Source: JBPYCR01 sp051846935
GTDB taxonomy: Bacteria > Bacillota > Bacilli > Bacillales > Amphibacillaceae
DNA: 64,000 bases
NCBI RefSeq assembly: GCF_051846935.1
Contig: NZ_JBPYCS010000009.1
Location: 36,749-100,748, forward strand
Reading direction: 5' to 3'
Numbering within the stretch: position 1 is the stretch's first letter; each line of letters starts with the position of its first letter. Shown one piece after another: positions 36,123-44,527 of the stretch. Both the position numbers and the translations under genes were made by a program. The notes under the pieces are model-generated. The model worked only from the letters and a program-made list of their open reading frames with translations. It was not told the DNA's origin and made no database searches.

Positions 36123-36184
36123 CCCGGTATAACCACCGGGCGGCACCCTTCTTCGAGAGAGTTATCAGAAAAGTCATGATAACT
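36123..36184 (+). terminator. Tandem hairpins after the PLP enzyme
   Basis: CCCGGT/ACCGGG (36123-36140), then AGTTATCA/TGATAACT (36160-36184) followed by a T-rich stretch (CATTTTTCATT). The second is the likelier terminator, or an attenuator ahead of the symporter. Confidence 0.45.
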
Positions 36185-36245
36185 GAAAGTTCATTTTTCA
36201 TTAAACGTATTTAAAAACAGAGCAACAATACGAGGAGGATTTACA

Positions 36246-37697
36246 TTGGAGCTTATTAGTAAAATTACAGATTTATTATGGGCATCGCCATTAACATACT
36301 TTATATTGATCGGTAGTTTAATCTTTTCGATTATGACGCGCTTTACACAAGTTAGGCATTTCAAAAACATGGTAAGAACAATGTTCCGAGGCAAGAGCTC
36401 AGAAAGTGGAATTTCTCCCTTTCAAGCATTCACACTTGCATTATCCGGACGTGTCGGTACTGGTAATATCGCGGGTGTTGCTACAGCAATCGCGCTCGGT
36501 GGTCCTGGAGCTGTTTTTTGGATGTGGATCGTAGCTATTTTTGGAGCGGCTACCGTATTTGTGGAATCCACGCTTTCACAAATTTATAAAGTAAAAGTCG
36601 ATGGACAATTTCGTGGAGGTCCCGCTTATTATATTGAAAAGGGAACTGGCCTACGCTGGTTCGGTGTTTTATTTGCCATTGCAACGATCATGGCAGTCGG
36701 TATCTTTGATGCTGGATTACAAGCGAACACCATTGCACTTGGTTTTGAAAACGCATTTGGGATGAACCGTATTGTTACAGGGGTTATTCTCGTTCTTATT
36801 TTAGGCTTTATTATAATTGGTGGGATTAAACGAATTGCACATGTAGCCCAAGTAGTTGTTCCCTTTATGGCTGTCGCTTATATTATTACAGCGCTTATAA
36901 TTATGATTGTTAATATTGATGCAGTACCAGCAGTATTTGGCTTGATATTCAAGAGTGCCTTTGCATTAGATTCAACGTTTGGCGGACTCGTCGGCGCTGC
37001 TATCGCTTGGGGTGTTAGACGTGGAATATACTCCAATGAAGCTGGCATGGGTACGGGGGCACATGCCTCTGCAGCCGCTGAAGTAGACCATCCTGTTGAG
37101 CAAGGACTCGTTCAATCGTTTTCGGTATACATTGACACAATTATCGTCTGTTCTGTAACCGCATTCATTATTCTTGTTTCTGGAATTTATAATGTGCAAG
37201 ACGATAATGGCAATTATATCGTCAATCAAGCCGGTGAAGTAGAAGATTCAAGTTTTACCCAGTTATCTGTTGATAGTATTTTACCCGGGTTCGGCAGTCC
37301 ATTCATCGCAATCGCATTACTGTTCTTTGCTTTTACTACGATAATGGCATTTTACTATATGGCAGAAACAAACGTTGTATACTTAATGAAAAATCGAAAT
37401 ACGAAATGGCCGATGGCCGCATTAAAGGTCGTTATGCTTGCATCCGTATTCATTACGTGCCTTCGCACATCAGATGCTGCATGGATTTTAGTTGATTTCG
37501 GCTTAGGAATTATGACATGGATGAATATGATCGCTCTCGTCCTCTTGTTTAGGCCAGTAATGTCGGCGTTAAAAGATTACGAGGCACAAATAAAAACTGG
37601 AAAAAAGCTAACCTTCAATCCACAGAAGCTCGGTATTAAAAATGCTACTTTTTGGGAAGATGAGCAGGAGCGTAATGAACAGAAGAAGATTAGTTAA
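36246..37697 (+). CDS. Sodium:alanine (AGCS-family) symporter
   Basis: A 483-residue transporter with about 10-11 helices that takes up alanine or glycine with Na+. AGCS signatures are visible: FTLALSGRVGTGNIAGVATAIALGGPGAVFWMW near residue 60, FRGGPAYYIEKG, and AWGVRRGIYSNEAGMGTGAHASAAAEVDHPVEQG. The start is TTG 36246, after AGGAGG. It ends in a strong terminator, so it is probably monocistronic. Confidence 0.94.
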   Translation: MELISKITDLLWASPLTYFILIGSLIFSIMTRFTQVRHFKNMVRTMFRGKSSESGISPFQAFTLALSGRVGTGNIAGVATAIALGGPGAVFWMWIVAIFGAATVFVESTLSQIYKVKVDGQFRGGPAYYIEKGTGLRWFGVLFAIATIMAVGIFDAGLQANTIALGFENAFGMNRIVTGVILVLILGFIIIGGIKRIAHVAQVVVPFMAVAYIITALIIMIVNIDAVPAVFGLIFKSAFALDSTFGGLVGAAIAWGVRRGIYSNEAGMGTGAHASAAAEVDHPVEQGLVQSFSVYIDTIIVCSVTAFIILVSGIYNVQDDNGNYIVNQAGEVEDSSFTQLSVDSILPGFGSPFIAIALLFFAFTTIMAFYYMAETNVVYLMKNRNTKWPMAALKVVMLASVFITCLRTSDAAWILVDFGLGIMTWMNMIALVLLFRPVMSALKDYEAQIKTGKKLTFNPQKLGIKNATFWEDEQERNEQKKIS

Positions 37698-37731
37698 CGG
37701 CGATTTGCTCGGTGCATTTAACGAGCAAACA

Positions 37732-37776
37732 CTCGGATATAAACGGCGTACAACCGTTTATATCCGAGCGTTTTGT
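37732..37776 (+). terminator. Terminator of the alanine symporter
   Basis: Perfect 15-bp stem CTCGGATATAAACGG/CCGTTTATATCCGAG followed by CGTTTTGTT. Confidence 0.88.
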
Positions 37777-37781
37777 TAATT

Positions 37782-37931
37782 CTAATACCCCTTCTTCTCC
37801 TGATGATCCTGCTCCTCCACTGGATCAATCGGATCTACCGTATGCTTAAATGCATATCCTTTTGAAATAGTTAATAAAGATAAATATAAAATAATTAACG
37901 TTAATAGTATACTTACTACTAAGGTAGCCAC
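37782..37931 (-). CDS. Small single-helix membrane protein, YtzI-like
   Basis: A 49-residue protein with one N-terminal transmembrane helix (VVSILLTLIILYLSLLTI) followed by a conserved-looking KGYAFKHTVDPIDP and an acidic tail. I choose GTG 37931 because AAGGAGG lies 7 nt upstream; the frame opens further (ATG 37973) but with no ribosome site. The KHTxDP pattern recalls the small Bacillus YtzI family, from memory only. It is convergent with the symporter, so it is not its operon partner. Function unknown. Confidence 0.6.
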   Translation of the reverse strand: MATLVVSILLTLIILYLSLLTISKGYAFKHTVDPIDPVEEQDHQEKKGY

Positions 37932-37973
37932 CTGTATTCCTCCTTGTACGATATGAGTAGGTATCTTTCCCAT

Positions 37974-38647
37974 TAGTCGTTATACATCTAGGTGATCAAA
38001 TGCTCATATCCACTAATTCACCTTGCAAAATCGAATAAACTTTAATTTTTATACTGCTATCGTATCGATTTCCAAATGCTTTGTCTACTATTGAAATAGT
38101 AACGATTGATTCACTTATTTGATTGTGTTAATTTATGACGTTCCAATCCCCCCTTTCAATTCATCCAATTACGCGCTTCTCATAACTACAATACGTCTAA
38201 AATAGTATATTTACTTGTTTTTATCAATATATTTTTTACGCAATTTAGCTTTTTTCATGACAAACGTGAAACAAAATAATTTATTCGAAAAACAACCCCA
38301 ATGCATACGCTTACAAAATTAATAGTTATAAATTGAATGAATATATTGTTTTTTATAATAATTCAGAAGTATACTGAAGGTAAATTAATCATTGATGAGC
38401 ATTTCTTAGCAAACAATATTTTATTTTAGGTATACGAATGAATAAGAAACTTAATAGCTTTATAACGCCAAATATAGAGTTTGAATCTACAATTAATTAC
38501 CTATATTATGAATAGTACAACTACGTTGAGTAAGTTTTTTCCTTTTCATTCATAGCTTTCATAGATAAATAGAGCTATGTTTTTTTACATAAAACTGTAC
38601 TTACCGTACGTTGTATTTCTCAAAATCAAAGGGAGGTCATTGTTTAA
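37974..38647. other. 674-bp AT-rich intergenic region before ehuB
   Basis: No gene is supported. CATAGCT (38551-38557) and AGCTATG (38573-38579) form a hairpin followed by seven T, about 60 bp before the ehuB start, so the ehu promoter may be attenuated or this may end an upstream transcript. No riboswitch was recognised. Confidence 0.5.
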
Positions 38648-39613
38648 ATGAGAAAGCTATTATTGGCACTACTATTATGTTTTTCATTTGCACTACTTGC
38701 TGCATGTGGTTCATCGGACGATGCAAGCACAGATGACGGTGCAGAGGAAGCAGATAGCACAGAGGAAAAAGCTGACGCTACAGAAGAAACAGATAACGAA
38801 GAAGCGGCGGCTGATGATGGAGTATCCGAACGAGTTAAAGAATTACAGGATGCTGGTAAAATCGTTGTTGGGTTCGCAAATGAGAAGCCTTACGCTTATG
38901 AAGAAGATGGCGAGTTAAAAGGTGTGGCTGTTGATGTCGCTACAGCTGTGCTAAACGAGCTAGGCATAGACGAAGTTGAAGGGCATTTGGCAGACTTTGG
39001 TCAGCTCATCCCAGGTCTAGTAGCAAATAAATACGACATCATCACTGCTTCTATGGCAATCAACCCTGAGCGTTGTGAAAACGTTGCTTTTGGTGAGCCG
39101 GAAGTAAAATATGGTGAAGGTTTGATTGTACAGGCTGGAAACCCACTTGACTTACACAGCTATAAAGATATTGCTGCCAATCCAGATGCTACAGTGTCTA
39201 TTATGGCAGGAGCAACAGAGCATGAATTTGTTAAGTCAGAAGGTGTAGATCCAAAACAGATCCAAAGCGCACCAGACATTCCTGCGACATTGTCTGCGGT
39301 TGAGTCAGGACGTGCAGACGCAACAACTGGTACAGAAATGACGATCAAAATGGCATACGAGTCTTTAGGTTCTGATAAGCTTGAGTTCGTTGAAGACTTT
39401 GAACAGCCTGATATTGAAGGTGTACCGAGTTATGGGGCAGCTGCATTTCGCTTAGATGATAATGATTTACGCGAAGCATATAACGAAAAGCTAGCTGAAT
39501 TAAAAGCATCTGATCGTTATGCTGAATTGTTAGAAGCTAACTATTTTAGCGCTTCAATGAACGCAGTTGAAGATGAAGTAACGACAGAAAAAGTATGTAA
39601 CGGCGAATTTTAA
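38648..39613 (+). CDS. ehuB: Ectoine/hydroxyectoine-binding lipoprotein EhuB
   Basis: A 321-residue lipoprotein. The signal peptide ends in the lipobox LLAAC (Cys20), followed by an Asp/Glu/Thr-rich linker (about 25-60) and a periplasmic-binding-protein type 2 domain. ITASMAINPERCENVAFGEP and YGEGLIVQ, with a C-terminal Cys (VCNGEF) that could pair with the Cys of ERCEN, recall the EhuB family. It captures ectoines outside the membrane for the EhuCDA importer. ATG 38648 follows AAAGGGAGGTC. A terminator-like hairpin separates it from ehuC, which would favour excess binding protein. Confidence 0.85.
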   Translation: MRKLLLALLLCFSFALLAACGSSDDASTDDGAEEADSTEEKADATEETDNEEAAADDGVSERVKELQDAGKIVVGFANEKPYAYEEDGELKGVAVDVATAVLNELGIDEVEGHLADFGQLIPGLVANKYDIITASMAINPERCENVAFGEPEVKYGEGLIVQAGNPLDLHSYKDIAANPDATVSIMAGATEHEFVKSEGVDPKQIQSAPDIPATLSAVESGRADATTGTEMTIKMAYESLGSDKLEFVEDFEQPDIEGVPSYGAAAFRLDDNDLREAYNEKLAELKASDRYAELLEANYFSASMNAVEDEVTTEKVCNGEF

Positions 39614-39645
39614 GTTGCAAGTAAAATAGTATAAGGAAGACTCAG

Positions 39646-39689
39646 CAGGGTCGACCTCCCTCCTAAGGGGGGAAGACCCTGTTCTTTTT
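39646..39689 (+). terminator. Hairpin between ehuB and ehuC
   Basis: Stem CAGGGTC/GACCCTG with an inner CCTCCC/GGGGGG stem, then TTCTTTTT. It is probably a partial terminator that lowers ehuCDA expression relative to ehuB. Confidence 0.75.
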
Positions 39690-39802
39690 AAGAATTATCG
39701 TCAACATACAAAAATAATCATACTTTTATTTCGTTGCAGATACTATTTAGCACTATATTTTCATAGTGATATAGATAAGGAGAATGGATAAACTTTAAAG
39801 GG

Positions 39803-40474
39803 GTGATCAACATTAGTGCTATAGTAGAAGTATTTCCCGTCTTGATGAAAGGTATTAAAATAACCGTCATTGTACTTATACTATCGGCAATTTTAGGTTA
39901 TTTATTTGCTTTCGTTGCCGGTCTTTGTCGACTGTCTAAAAACCCTATCCTCCGTAAATTTACAGTATTTTATGTTGAGGTTTTCCGTGGTACATCATTA
40001 ATCGTACAATTATTCTGGTTATATTATGCCATTCCTATGCTGTTCGGATTTGATCTTGGAAGCAACCTACTTGCTGGTGTCCTTGCTATTGCATTAAACT
40101 ATGGCGCGTATATGTCAGAAATTGTTCGTGGCTCTATTATTGCTGTTGATAAAGGACAAACTGAAGCTTCGATCGCCTTAAATATGACAAGCTTCCAACG
40201 CATGCGACTCGTTATTTTTCCACAGGCGGTCCGGATGATGCTTCCTGAATTTGGTAACTATTTAATTCAAATGTTGAAAGCGACTTCACTCGTTTCTTTA
40301 ATAGGTATGCACGATATATTATACCATGGAGACCTGTTACGTAGCGCTGATTTATCAATGGCGCCAACCGTTTATATTTTAGTGCTTATATTTTATTTCA
40401 TTCTTGCACTACCACTCATCTGGCTTGCACGTAAAGCAGAGGAAATATCCAAGAAGGGGGTTGCTAGTCCATGA
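39803..40474 (+). CDS. ehuC: Ectoine ABC permease EhuC
   Basis: A polar-amino-acid-type (HisMQ family) permease of 220-223 residues with five predicted helices and the EAA-like loop ALNMTSFQRMRLVIFPQAVRMMLPEFGN that contacts the ATPase. The start is uncertain: GTG 39803 lies inside the ribosome site AAAGGGGTGA, and the in-frame codon at a proper distance is ATT 39812 (giving SAIVEVFPVLMKG). It overlaps ehuD by 4 nt. It forms the membrane channel with EhuD. Confidence 0.85.
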   Translation: MINISAIVEVFPVLMKGIKITVIVLILSAILGYLFAFVAGLCRLSKNPILRKFTVFYVEVFRGTSLIVQLFWLYYAIPMLFGFDLGSNLLAGVLAIALNYGAYMSEIVRGSIIAVDKGQTEASIALNMTSFQRMRLVIFPQAVRMMLPEFGNYLIQMLKATSLVSLIGMHDILYHGDLLRSADLSMAPTVYILVLIFYFILALPLIWLARKAEEISKKGVASP

Positions 40475-41175
40475 ACTGGAAATGGGAAGTATTCTTTGAC
40501 GCCCTGCCATTAGTTTCAAAAGGGCTATGGATTACCCTTTCACTTACTGTAGTTTGTTATTTATTTGCCTTGATTTTTGGTTTCGTTTGGGTCATCTTAA
40601 GGCGAGTTCCGATTAAATGGTTTACTTGGTTAGTAACTTGGGTGATGGAGTTTATTCGTTCGACCCCTCCACTTGTACAGTTGTTCTTCCTTTATTATGG
40701 CTGGCCAATGATTCCAGTCATTGGAGTAACATTAGATCCGTTTACATGTGCTGTCCTTGGACTTGGAATTCATACGAGTACATATATCGGTGAAGTGTAT
40801 CGTTCAGGAATCGAATCTGTAGATAAAGGGCAGTGGGAAGCTTCTACTGCGCTTAACTTTACAACTTGGCAAAAATGGCAGAAGATAATATTACCACAAG
40901 CTGTCCCTCCAACTATACCGATGCTTGGGAATTATTTAATTATTTTATTTAAAGAAGTACCGTTAGCATCAACAGTTGGAGTACTTGGGATTTTAAGCTT
41001 AGCGAACGAGTATGGAGCGCAGCACTTTAGATATTTAGAGCCTATTACAATTGTTGCTTTATTATTTCTTGTACTGAGCTATCCTTCTGCACTATTAGTT
41101 AACAAACTAGAAGTAAAGATGAATCGTCGCTTCGACAAAAAAGCACCTAATGGCAGCAAGCCACTTGAAACATAA
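40471..41175 (+). CDS. ehuD: Ectoine ABC permease EhuD
   Basis: A 234-residue HisMQ-family permease, the partner of EhuC. It has five helices and the loop ALNFTTWQKWQKIILPQAVPPTIPMLGN. ATG 40471 overlaps the ehuC stop (ATGA), and ehuA follows after 14 bp. Assignment rests on the ehuB-like binding protein and the operon order BCDA. Confidence 0.85.
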   Translation: MNWKWEVFFDALPLVSKGLWITLSLTVVCYLFALIFGFVWVILRRVPIKWFTWLVTWVMEFIRSTPPLVQLFFLYYGWPMIPVIGVTLDPFTCAVLGLGIHTSTYIGEVYRSGIESVDKGQWEASTALNFTTWQKWQKIILPQAVPPTIPMLGNYLIILFKEVPLASTVGVLGILSLANEYGAQHFRYLEPITIVALLFLVLSYPSALLVNKLEVKMNRRFDKKAPNGSKPLET

Positions 41176-41189
41176 AGGGGGAAATTTTG

Positions 41190-41960
41190 ATGACAGAACC
41201 GATCGTAAAGTTTAGGGACGTACACAAATCGTTTGGAGATTTTGACGTATTAAAAGGAATCGATCTAGATATAAAACCTGCTGAAAAGGTTGCAGTTATT
41301 GGACCTAGTGGATCTGGTAAAACAACAATCATTCGGATGTTAATGACATTAGAAGAACCGACATCTGGGGAGATTATTGTAAACGGACATAATTTATGGC
41401 ATATGAAAAAAGGAGACCAGCTTGTTCCAGCCAACGAAAAACATTTACGTGCGGTACGTGGCGATATTGGCATGGTGTTCCAGCACTTTAATCTTTTTCC
41501 ACATATGACGATACTAGAAAATTGTATGACTGCACCGATCCATGTAAAAAAGGAAAGTAAAGAAGCTGCAAAAAAAGCGTCACTAGAAATGCTGGATAAG
41601 GTTGGTTTGGCAGAACACGTTGATAAATACCCGAGTCAGCTATCAGGTGGTCAAAAACAACGTGTAGCGATGGCTCGTGCACTTGTCATGAAACCGAAGA
41701 TTATGCTTTTTGATGAGGTTACTTCTGCACTCGATCCAGAGCTTGTTGGCGAAGTTTTAGAAGTTATACGTGGAATTGCTGAAGAAGGTGAAACAGCAAT
41801 GGTTCTTGTAACGCATGAAATGGACTTTGCGCTTGACGTAGCAGATCGAGTTGTATTTTTAGATGGAGGCGTTATTGCTGAAGACGGCACTCCGAGCGAA
41901 GTAATTGAGCATTCCGAAAACGAACGATTACAAAGCTTTTTACGTAGATTTAGAAGCTAG
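41190..41960 (+). CDS. ehuA: Ectoine ABC transporter ATPase EhuA
   Basis: A 256-residue ABC ATPase. Walker A is GPSGSGKTT, the Q-loop is in GMVFQHFNLFPHMT, the signature is LSGGQKQR, Walker B is IMLFDEVTSALD and the switch His is in VTHEM. The start is ATG 41190 behind AAAGGGGG. It energises EhuCD. A hairpin terminator closes the operon. Confidence 0.9.
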   Translation: MTEPIVKFRDVHKSFGDFDVLKGIDLDIKPAEKVAVIGPSGSGKTTIIRMLMTLEEPTSGEIIVNGHNLWHMKKGDQLVPANEKHLRAVRGDIGMVFQHFNLFPHMTILENCMTAPIHVKKESKEAAKKASLEMLDKVGLAEHVDKYPSQLSGGQKQRVAMARALVMKPKIMLFDEVTSALDPELVGEVLEVIRGIAEEGETAMVLVTHEMDFALDVADRVVFLDGGVIAEDGTPSEVIEHSENERLQSFLRRFRS

Positions 41961-42044
41961 CGCTTTAACAACAACCAAATAGAAAGCTTGCGTAACACAA
42001 GTAAAATTTCATTTAAAATGGAAATAATTTCAGTTAAGTCCTCG

Positions 42045-42092
42045 ACTCCTAAAAGTTATAGTAACACTTTAGCTTTTAGGAGTTCTTTGTTA
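42045..42092 (+). terminator. Terminator of the ehu operon
   Basis: Perfect 11-bp stem ACTCCTAAAAG/CTTTTAGGAGT followed by TCTTTGTT. Confidence 0.8.
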
Positions 42093-42159
42093 AATAACAT
42101 CGGCAAGGAACTTTAAGTCAACCAGATAATGTATGTACGTAATAATGCTCAAGTTTTTC

Positions 42160-42275
42160 AGTTTGATTTTGCGGACTTACACGGCAGTCCACACGGTTCC
42201 CATAGGCACGGCAGCACCTCTGTGGATTCGTGCTATCACTGTAGAATTTTGTCGACGGTCGTCTAAGTCAGATTT
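42160..42275 (-). repeat. Decayed GC-rich dispersed repeat
   Basis: Read on the minus strand, TGCCGTGCC, GGGAACCGTGTGGACTGC and GTGTAAGTC follow the right half of the dispersed repeats (GCCGTGCCCGCGGAAAGCG then CCTGCAGTGTAAGTC) with many mismatches. Confidence 0.4.
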
Positions 42276-42285
42276 GCTAGTAAAA

Positions 42286-42349
42286 AGCACACTTTTAAAC
42301 GCACTCCAATGTCTTTTATGCAGAGATGGAGTGCGTTTAAAAGTGTGCT
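42286..42349. repeat. Perfect 23-bp inverted repeat
   Basis: Left arm 42286-42308 (AGCACACTTTTAAACGCACT..) and right arm 42327-42349 are exact complements around an 18-nt loop. There is no T-run after it in either direction, so it is not an ordinary terminator. Confidence 0.8.
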
Positions 42350-42536
42350 GCTTTCGGATTTGTTTGAGCAGGTTTTAAACTTAAAGTAAAGCATGATGCG
42401 GTCTTCAAAAAATTCGTAAACTATCTGAAGCCATAGGCAATTCTATTCAACACTTCAATCGTACATTATTATTACGTGTAGACAAAATGGTTTTTGCTGT
42501 ATGTCAAATGCTTCGCGGTTACAGAAAGATTCGTTA

Positions 42537-43013
42537 CTATGGTCTAATTAATAAACTATAATAAAAATGCTCCGAGTCTTTCTCATATCCAATTGATTCA
42601 TATAATTGTTGTGCTTTGTAATTGTCCGTAGCTGTTTCAAGCATCACTTTTTTTGCATCTGTTTCTAAGGCGTACTCCTTAGCTTTTTGCATTAAACGCT
42701 TTGCTACTCCTCTTCGTCTCGCAGACTGAACAACATACAAGTCATTTAAAATCCACGTTTTTGCTAAACTGACGGATGAAAAGGATGGAAAAAGCTGTAC
42801 AAATCCTAATGGTTTTACAGAAGTTTCCTGTTCTTCAACTGCTAAAAAAATAACAGATTGTTGTTTTCTCATTCTATCAAGAAGAAATTTTTTACCTTCT
42901 TCTATATTTGATGGTTGTTTGTAAAAAACGCGATATTGGTCAAAGAGGTCAGAAACTAAATCTACTTCATCTAATTCAGCTTTCATTAGAACAATGTTTT
43001 CACCGTTAGTCAT
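42537..43013 (-). CDS. GNAT-family N-acetyltransferase
   Basis: A 158-residue acetyltransferase. The acetyl-CoA motif A is seen as LNDLYVVQSARRRGVAKRLMQKAKEYA, and motif B as VMLETATDNYKAQQLYESIGYEKD. The substrate is unknown. The start is ATG 43013, after GGAGGGAACATAAT; the upstream open frame to 43151 has no start signal. Confidence 0.88.
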   Translation of the reverse strand: MTNGENIVLMKAELDEVDLVSDLFDQYRVFYKQPSNIEEGKKFLLDRMRKQQSVIFLAVEEQETSVKPLGFVQLFPSFSSVSLAKTWILNDLYVVQSARRRGVAKRLMQKAKEYALETDAKKVMLETATDNYKAQQLYESIGYEKDSEHFYYSLLIRP

Positions 43014-43187
43014 ATTATGTTCCCTCCATAAGGTAAAGGCTTTTAGTATACATTCTAATTTTAAACGTTTTATGCTCTTTACAATATATAGGAATATGCC
43101 CCTAAATAATATGAGATTATATTTCTGTTGTAATTGAAGATAAAAGAGCAACAGCGGTTAGTTTCGTTCCTATGGGATATTAACAAT

Positions 43188-44111
43188 TTATTCCACAGGA
43201 TCCTCTCCGATAATTCTTACTTCACACTCTAAATCTACATTGAATTTATCTTTAACAATGCGCTGTACATACTCGATTAAAGCGATATACTCTTTCGCTG
43301 TTGCTTCATCTTTATTAATTATAAAGCCAGCATGTTTGAGCGACACTTGTGCCCCACCAATTTCTTTACCTTGAAGTCCGCTGTCCTGAATTAATTTCCC
43401 CGCATAATATCCTGGTGGTCGTTTAAACACACTTCCACAAGTTGGATATTCAAGCGGTTGTTTGGACTCTCGTTTATATGTTAGATCATCCATAACAGCC
43501 TTAATTTCAACATGATTTCCTTTTTGTAAAGCAAATGCGGCTTCTAATACGATATATCCGTTATTTGGAATGTTACTCGTACGGTATTTTAAATCTAATT
43601 GATTTGCTTGTATCGTATGTAACTGTCCTTGGCGATCTACGACTACCGTATGCAGCAAAACATCCTTTATCTCCCCACCATAGGCTCCTGCATTCATATA
43701 TAAGGCTCCACCGACAGATCCAGGTATCCCACAAGCAAACTCAAGTCCAGTCAAGCAGTGATTAAGTGCTTTTTTAGATACGTTTGCAATTAGCGCGCCA
43801 CTTTGGGCAATCAGCTGTGTATCATTCACTTCAATTTTATTCAGTTTCCCTAAATACATCACGATCCCGCGGATTCCACCGTCTTTAATAATTAAGTTAG
43901 AGCCGTTTCCGAGTAAAGTAAATGGAACACTTTCCATATTTGCTAGCTTCACAATTTGCTGTACCTGTTCATATGTCTCAGGGGTCACAAAAAAGTCTGC
44001 TGTACCACCGAGCCTTGTATACGTATGGTTTTTCAGAGGCTTATCAATAATCACATTTTCGTCAGATGTAATTTTTACAAGGCCCTCATATATGTGATTT
44101 GCTCTTTCCAC
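43188..44111 (-). CDS. murB: UDP-N-acetylenolpyruvoylglucosamine reductase
   Basis: A 307-residue flavoenzyme of peptidoglycan synthesis that reduces UDP-GlcNAc-enolpyruvate to UDP-MurNAc with NADPH. The FAD-binding PCMH-type domain shows LGNGSNLIIKDGG and GLEFACGIPGSVGGALYMNAGAYGGE; the catalytic Ser lies in PTCGSVFKRPPG and the late Glu near ECEVRIIG, typical of the short (type IIa) Gram-positive form. The start is GTG 44111 with AAAGGGATGA upstream. It stands alone. Confidence 0.95.
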   Translation of the reverse strand: MERANHIYEGLVKITSDENVIIDKPLKNHTYTRLGGTADFFVTPETYEQVQQIVKLANMESVPFTLLGNGSNLIIKDGGIRGIVMYLGKLNKIEVNDTQLIAQSGALIANVSKKALNHCLTGLEFACGIPGSVGGALYMNAGAYGGEIKDVLLHTVVVDRQGQLHTIQANQLDLKYRTSNIPNNGYIVLEAAFALQKGNHVEIKAVMDDLTYKRESKQPLEYPTCGSVFKRPPGYYAGKLIQDSGLQGKEIGGAQVSLKHAGFIINKDEATAKEYIALIEYVQRIVKDKFNVDLECEVRIIGEDPVE

Positions 44112-44527
44112 CTAAATCATCCCTTTAAAATTATTCCGCATATGCATTACTATATGATATATCTACTGGCATGTTGTTATATTAATTAAAAATTTAGTCC
44201 ATGCGTTCATATCCCTAATGAAGATAACGAATTGTATCGTACTTTCCATATACCCGTTTCTTATCGATCCCTGGCGCAACACTTTTTAAATTTAAACACA
44301 TTCGAGCACCTTACTAATTATAGCACGTAGCATCCATTTATTCTTCTTCTAAGTTGCAAAATAAAACGATCTTACTTCCGTATATCTTGAATAAATAAAT
44401 GCGCGTGCTTTTCATTGAAGAAGTTCACAACGACTGTCCGCTCAAACATCCGTTTTCGATGGATGTGAGTAGCACGACAGCAAGTATCCAGCTATTTACT
44501 CAGCTTTTCGAACAACCCTCTATTCTA
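44112..44527. other. 416-bp intergenic region, one possible tiny ORF
   Basis: Mostly featureless AT-rich sequence between murB and hisJ. A 28-codon frame on the minus strand (44301-44215) has AAGGTG upstream; it is treated below as a weak candidate. Confidence 0.4.
44215..44301 (-). CDS. Possible 28-residue small protein
   Basis: ATG 44301 is preceded by AAGGTG at 5 nt spacing. The frame encodes a basic peptide that includes APGIDKKRVYGKYDTIRYL. I recognise no family and there is no membrane segment. It may be chance or a remnant of a longer gene. Confidence 0.22.
   Translation of the reverse strand: MCLNLKSVAPGIDKKRVYGKYDTIRYLH

Larger units (their letters stand above)
41961..42536. other. 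576-bp region with terminator, decayed repeat and long palindrome
   Basis: In order: the ehuA terminator, a decayed minus-strand GC-rich repeat (about 42160-42275), the perfect inverted repeat 42286-42349, and a short open plus-strand stretch (42404-42558) ending KIRYYGLINKL that I cannot identify and which overlaps the next gene's end. Confidence 0.5.

Noticed and set aside
36052..36160. Possible glycine riboswitch before the alanine symporter, suggested by GCGAGAG and hairpins
   Set aside because: The conserved glycine-aptamer core segments are not present; only simple hairpins can be supported.
42404..42558. Plus-strand coding-like stretch ending KIRYYGLINKL
   Set aside because: No start signal or recognisable family, and it runs into the end of the GNAT gene on the other strand; recorded only as part of the intergenic region.
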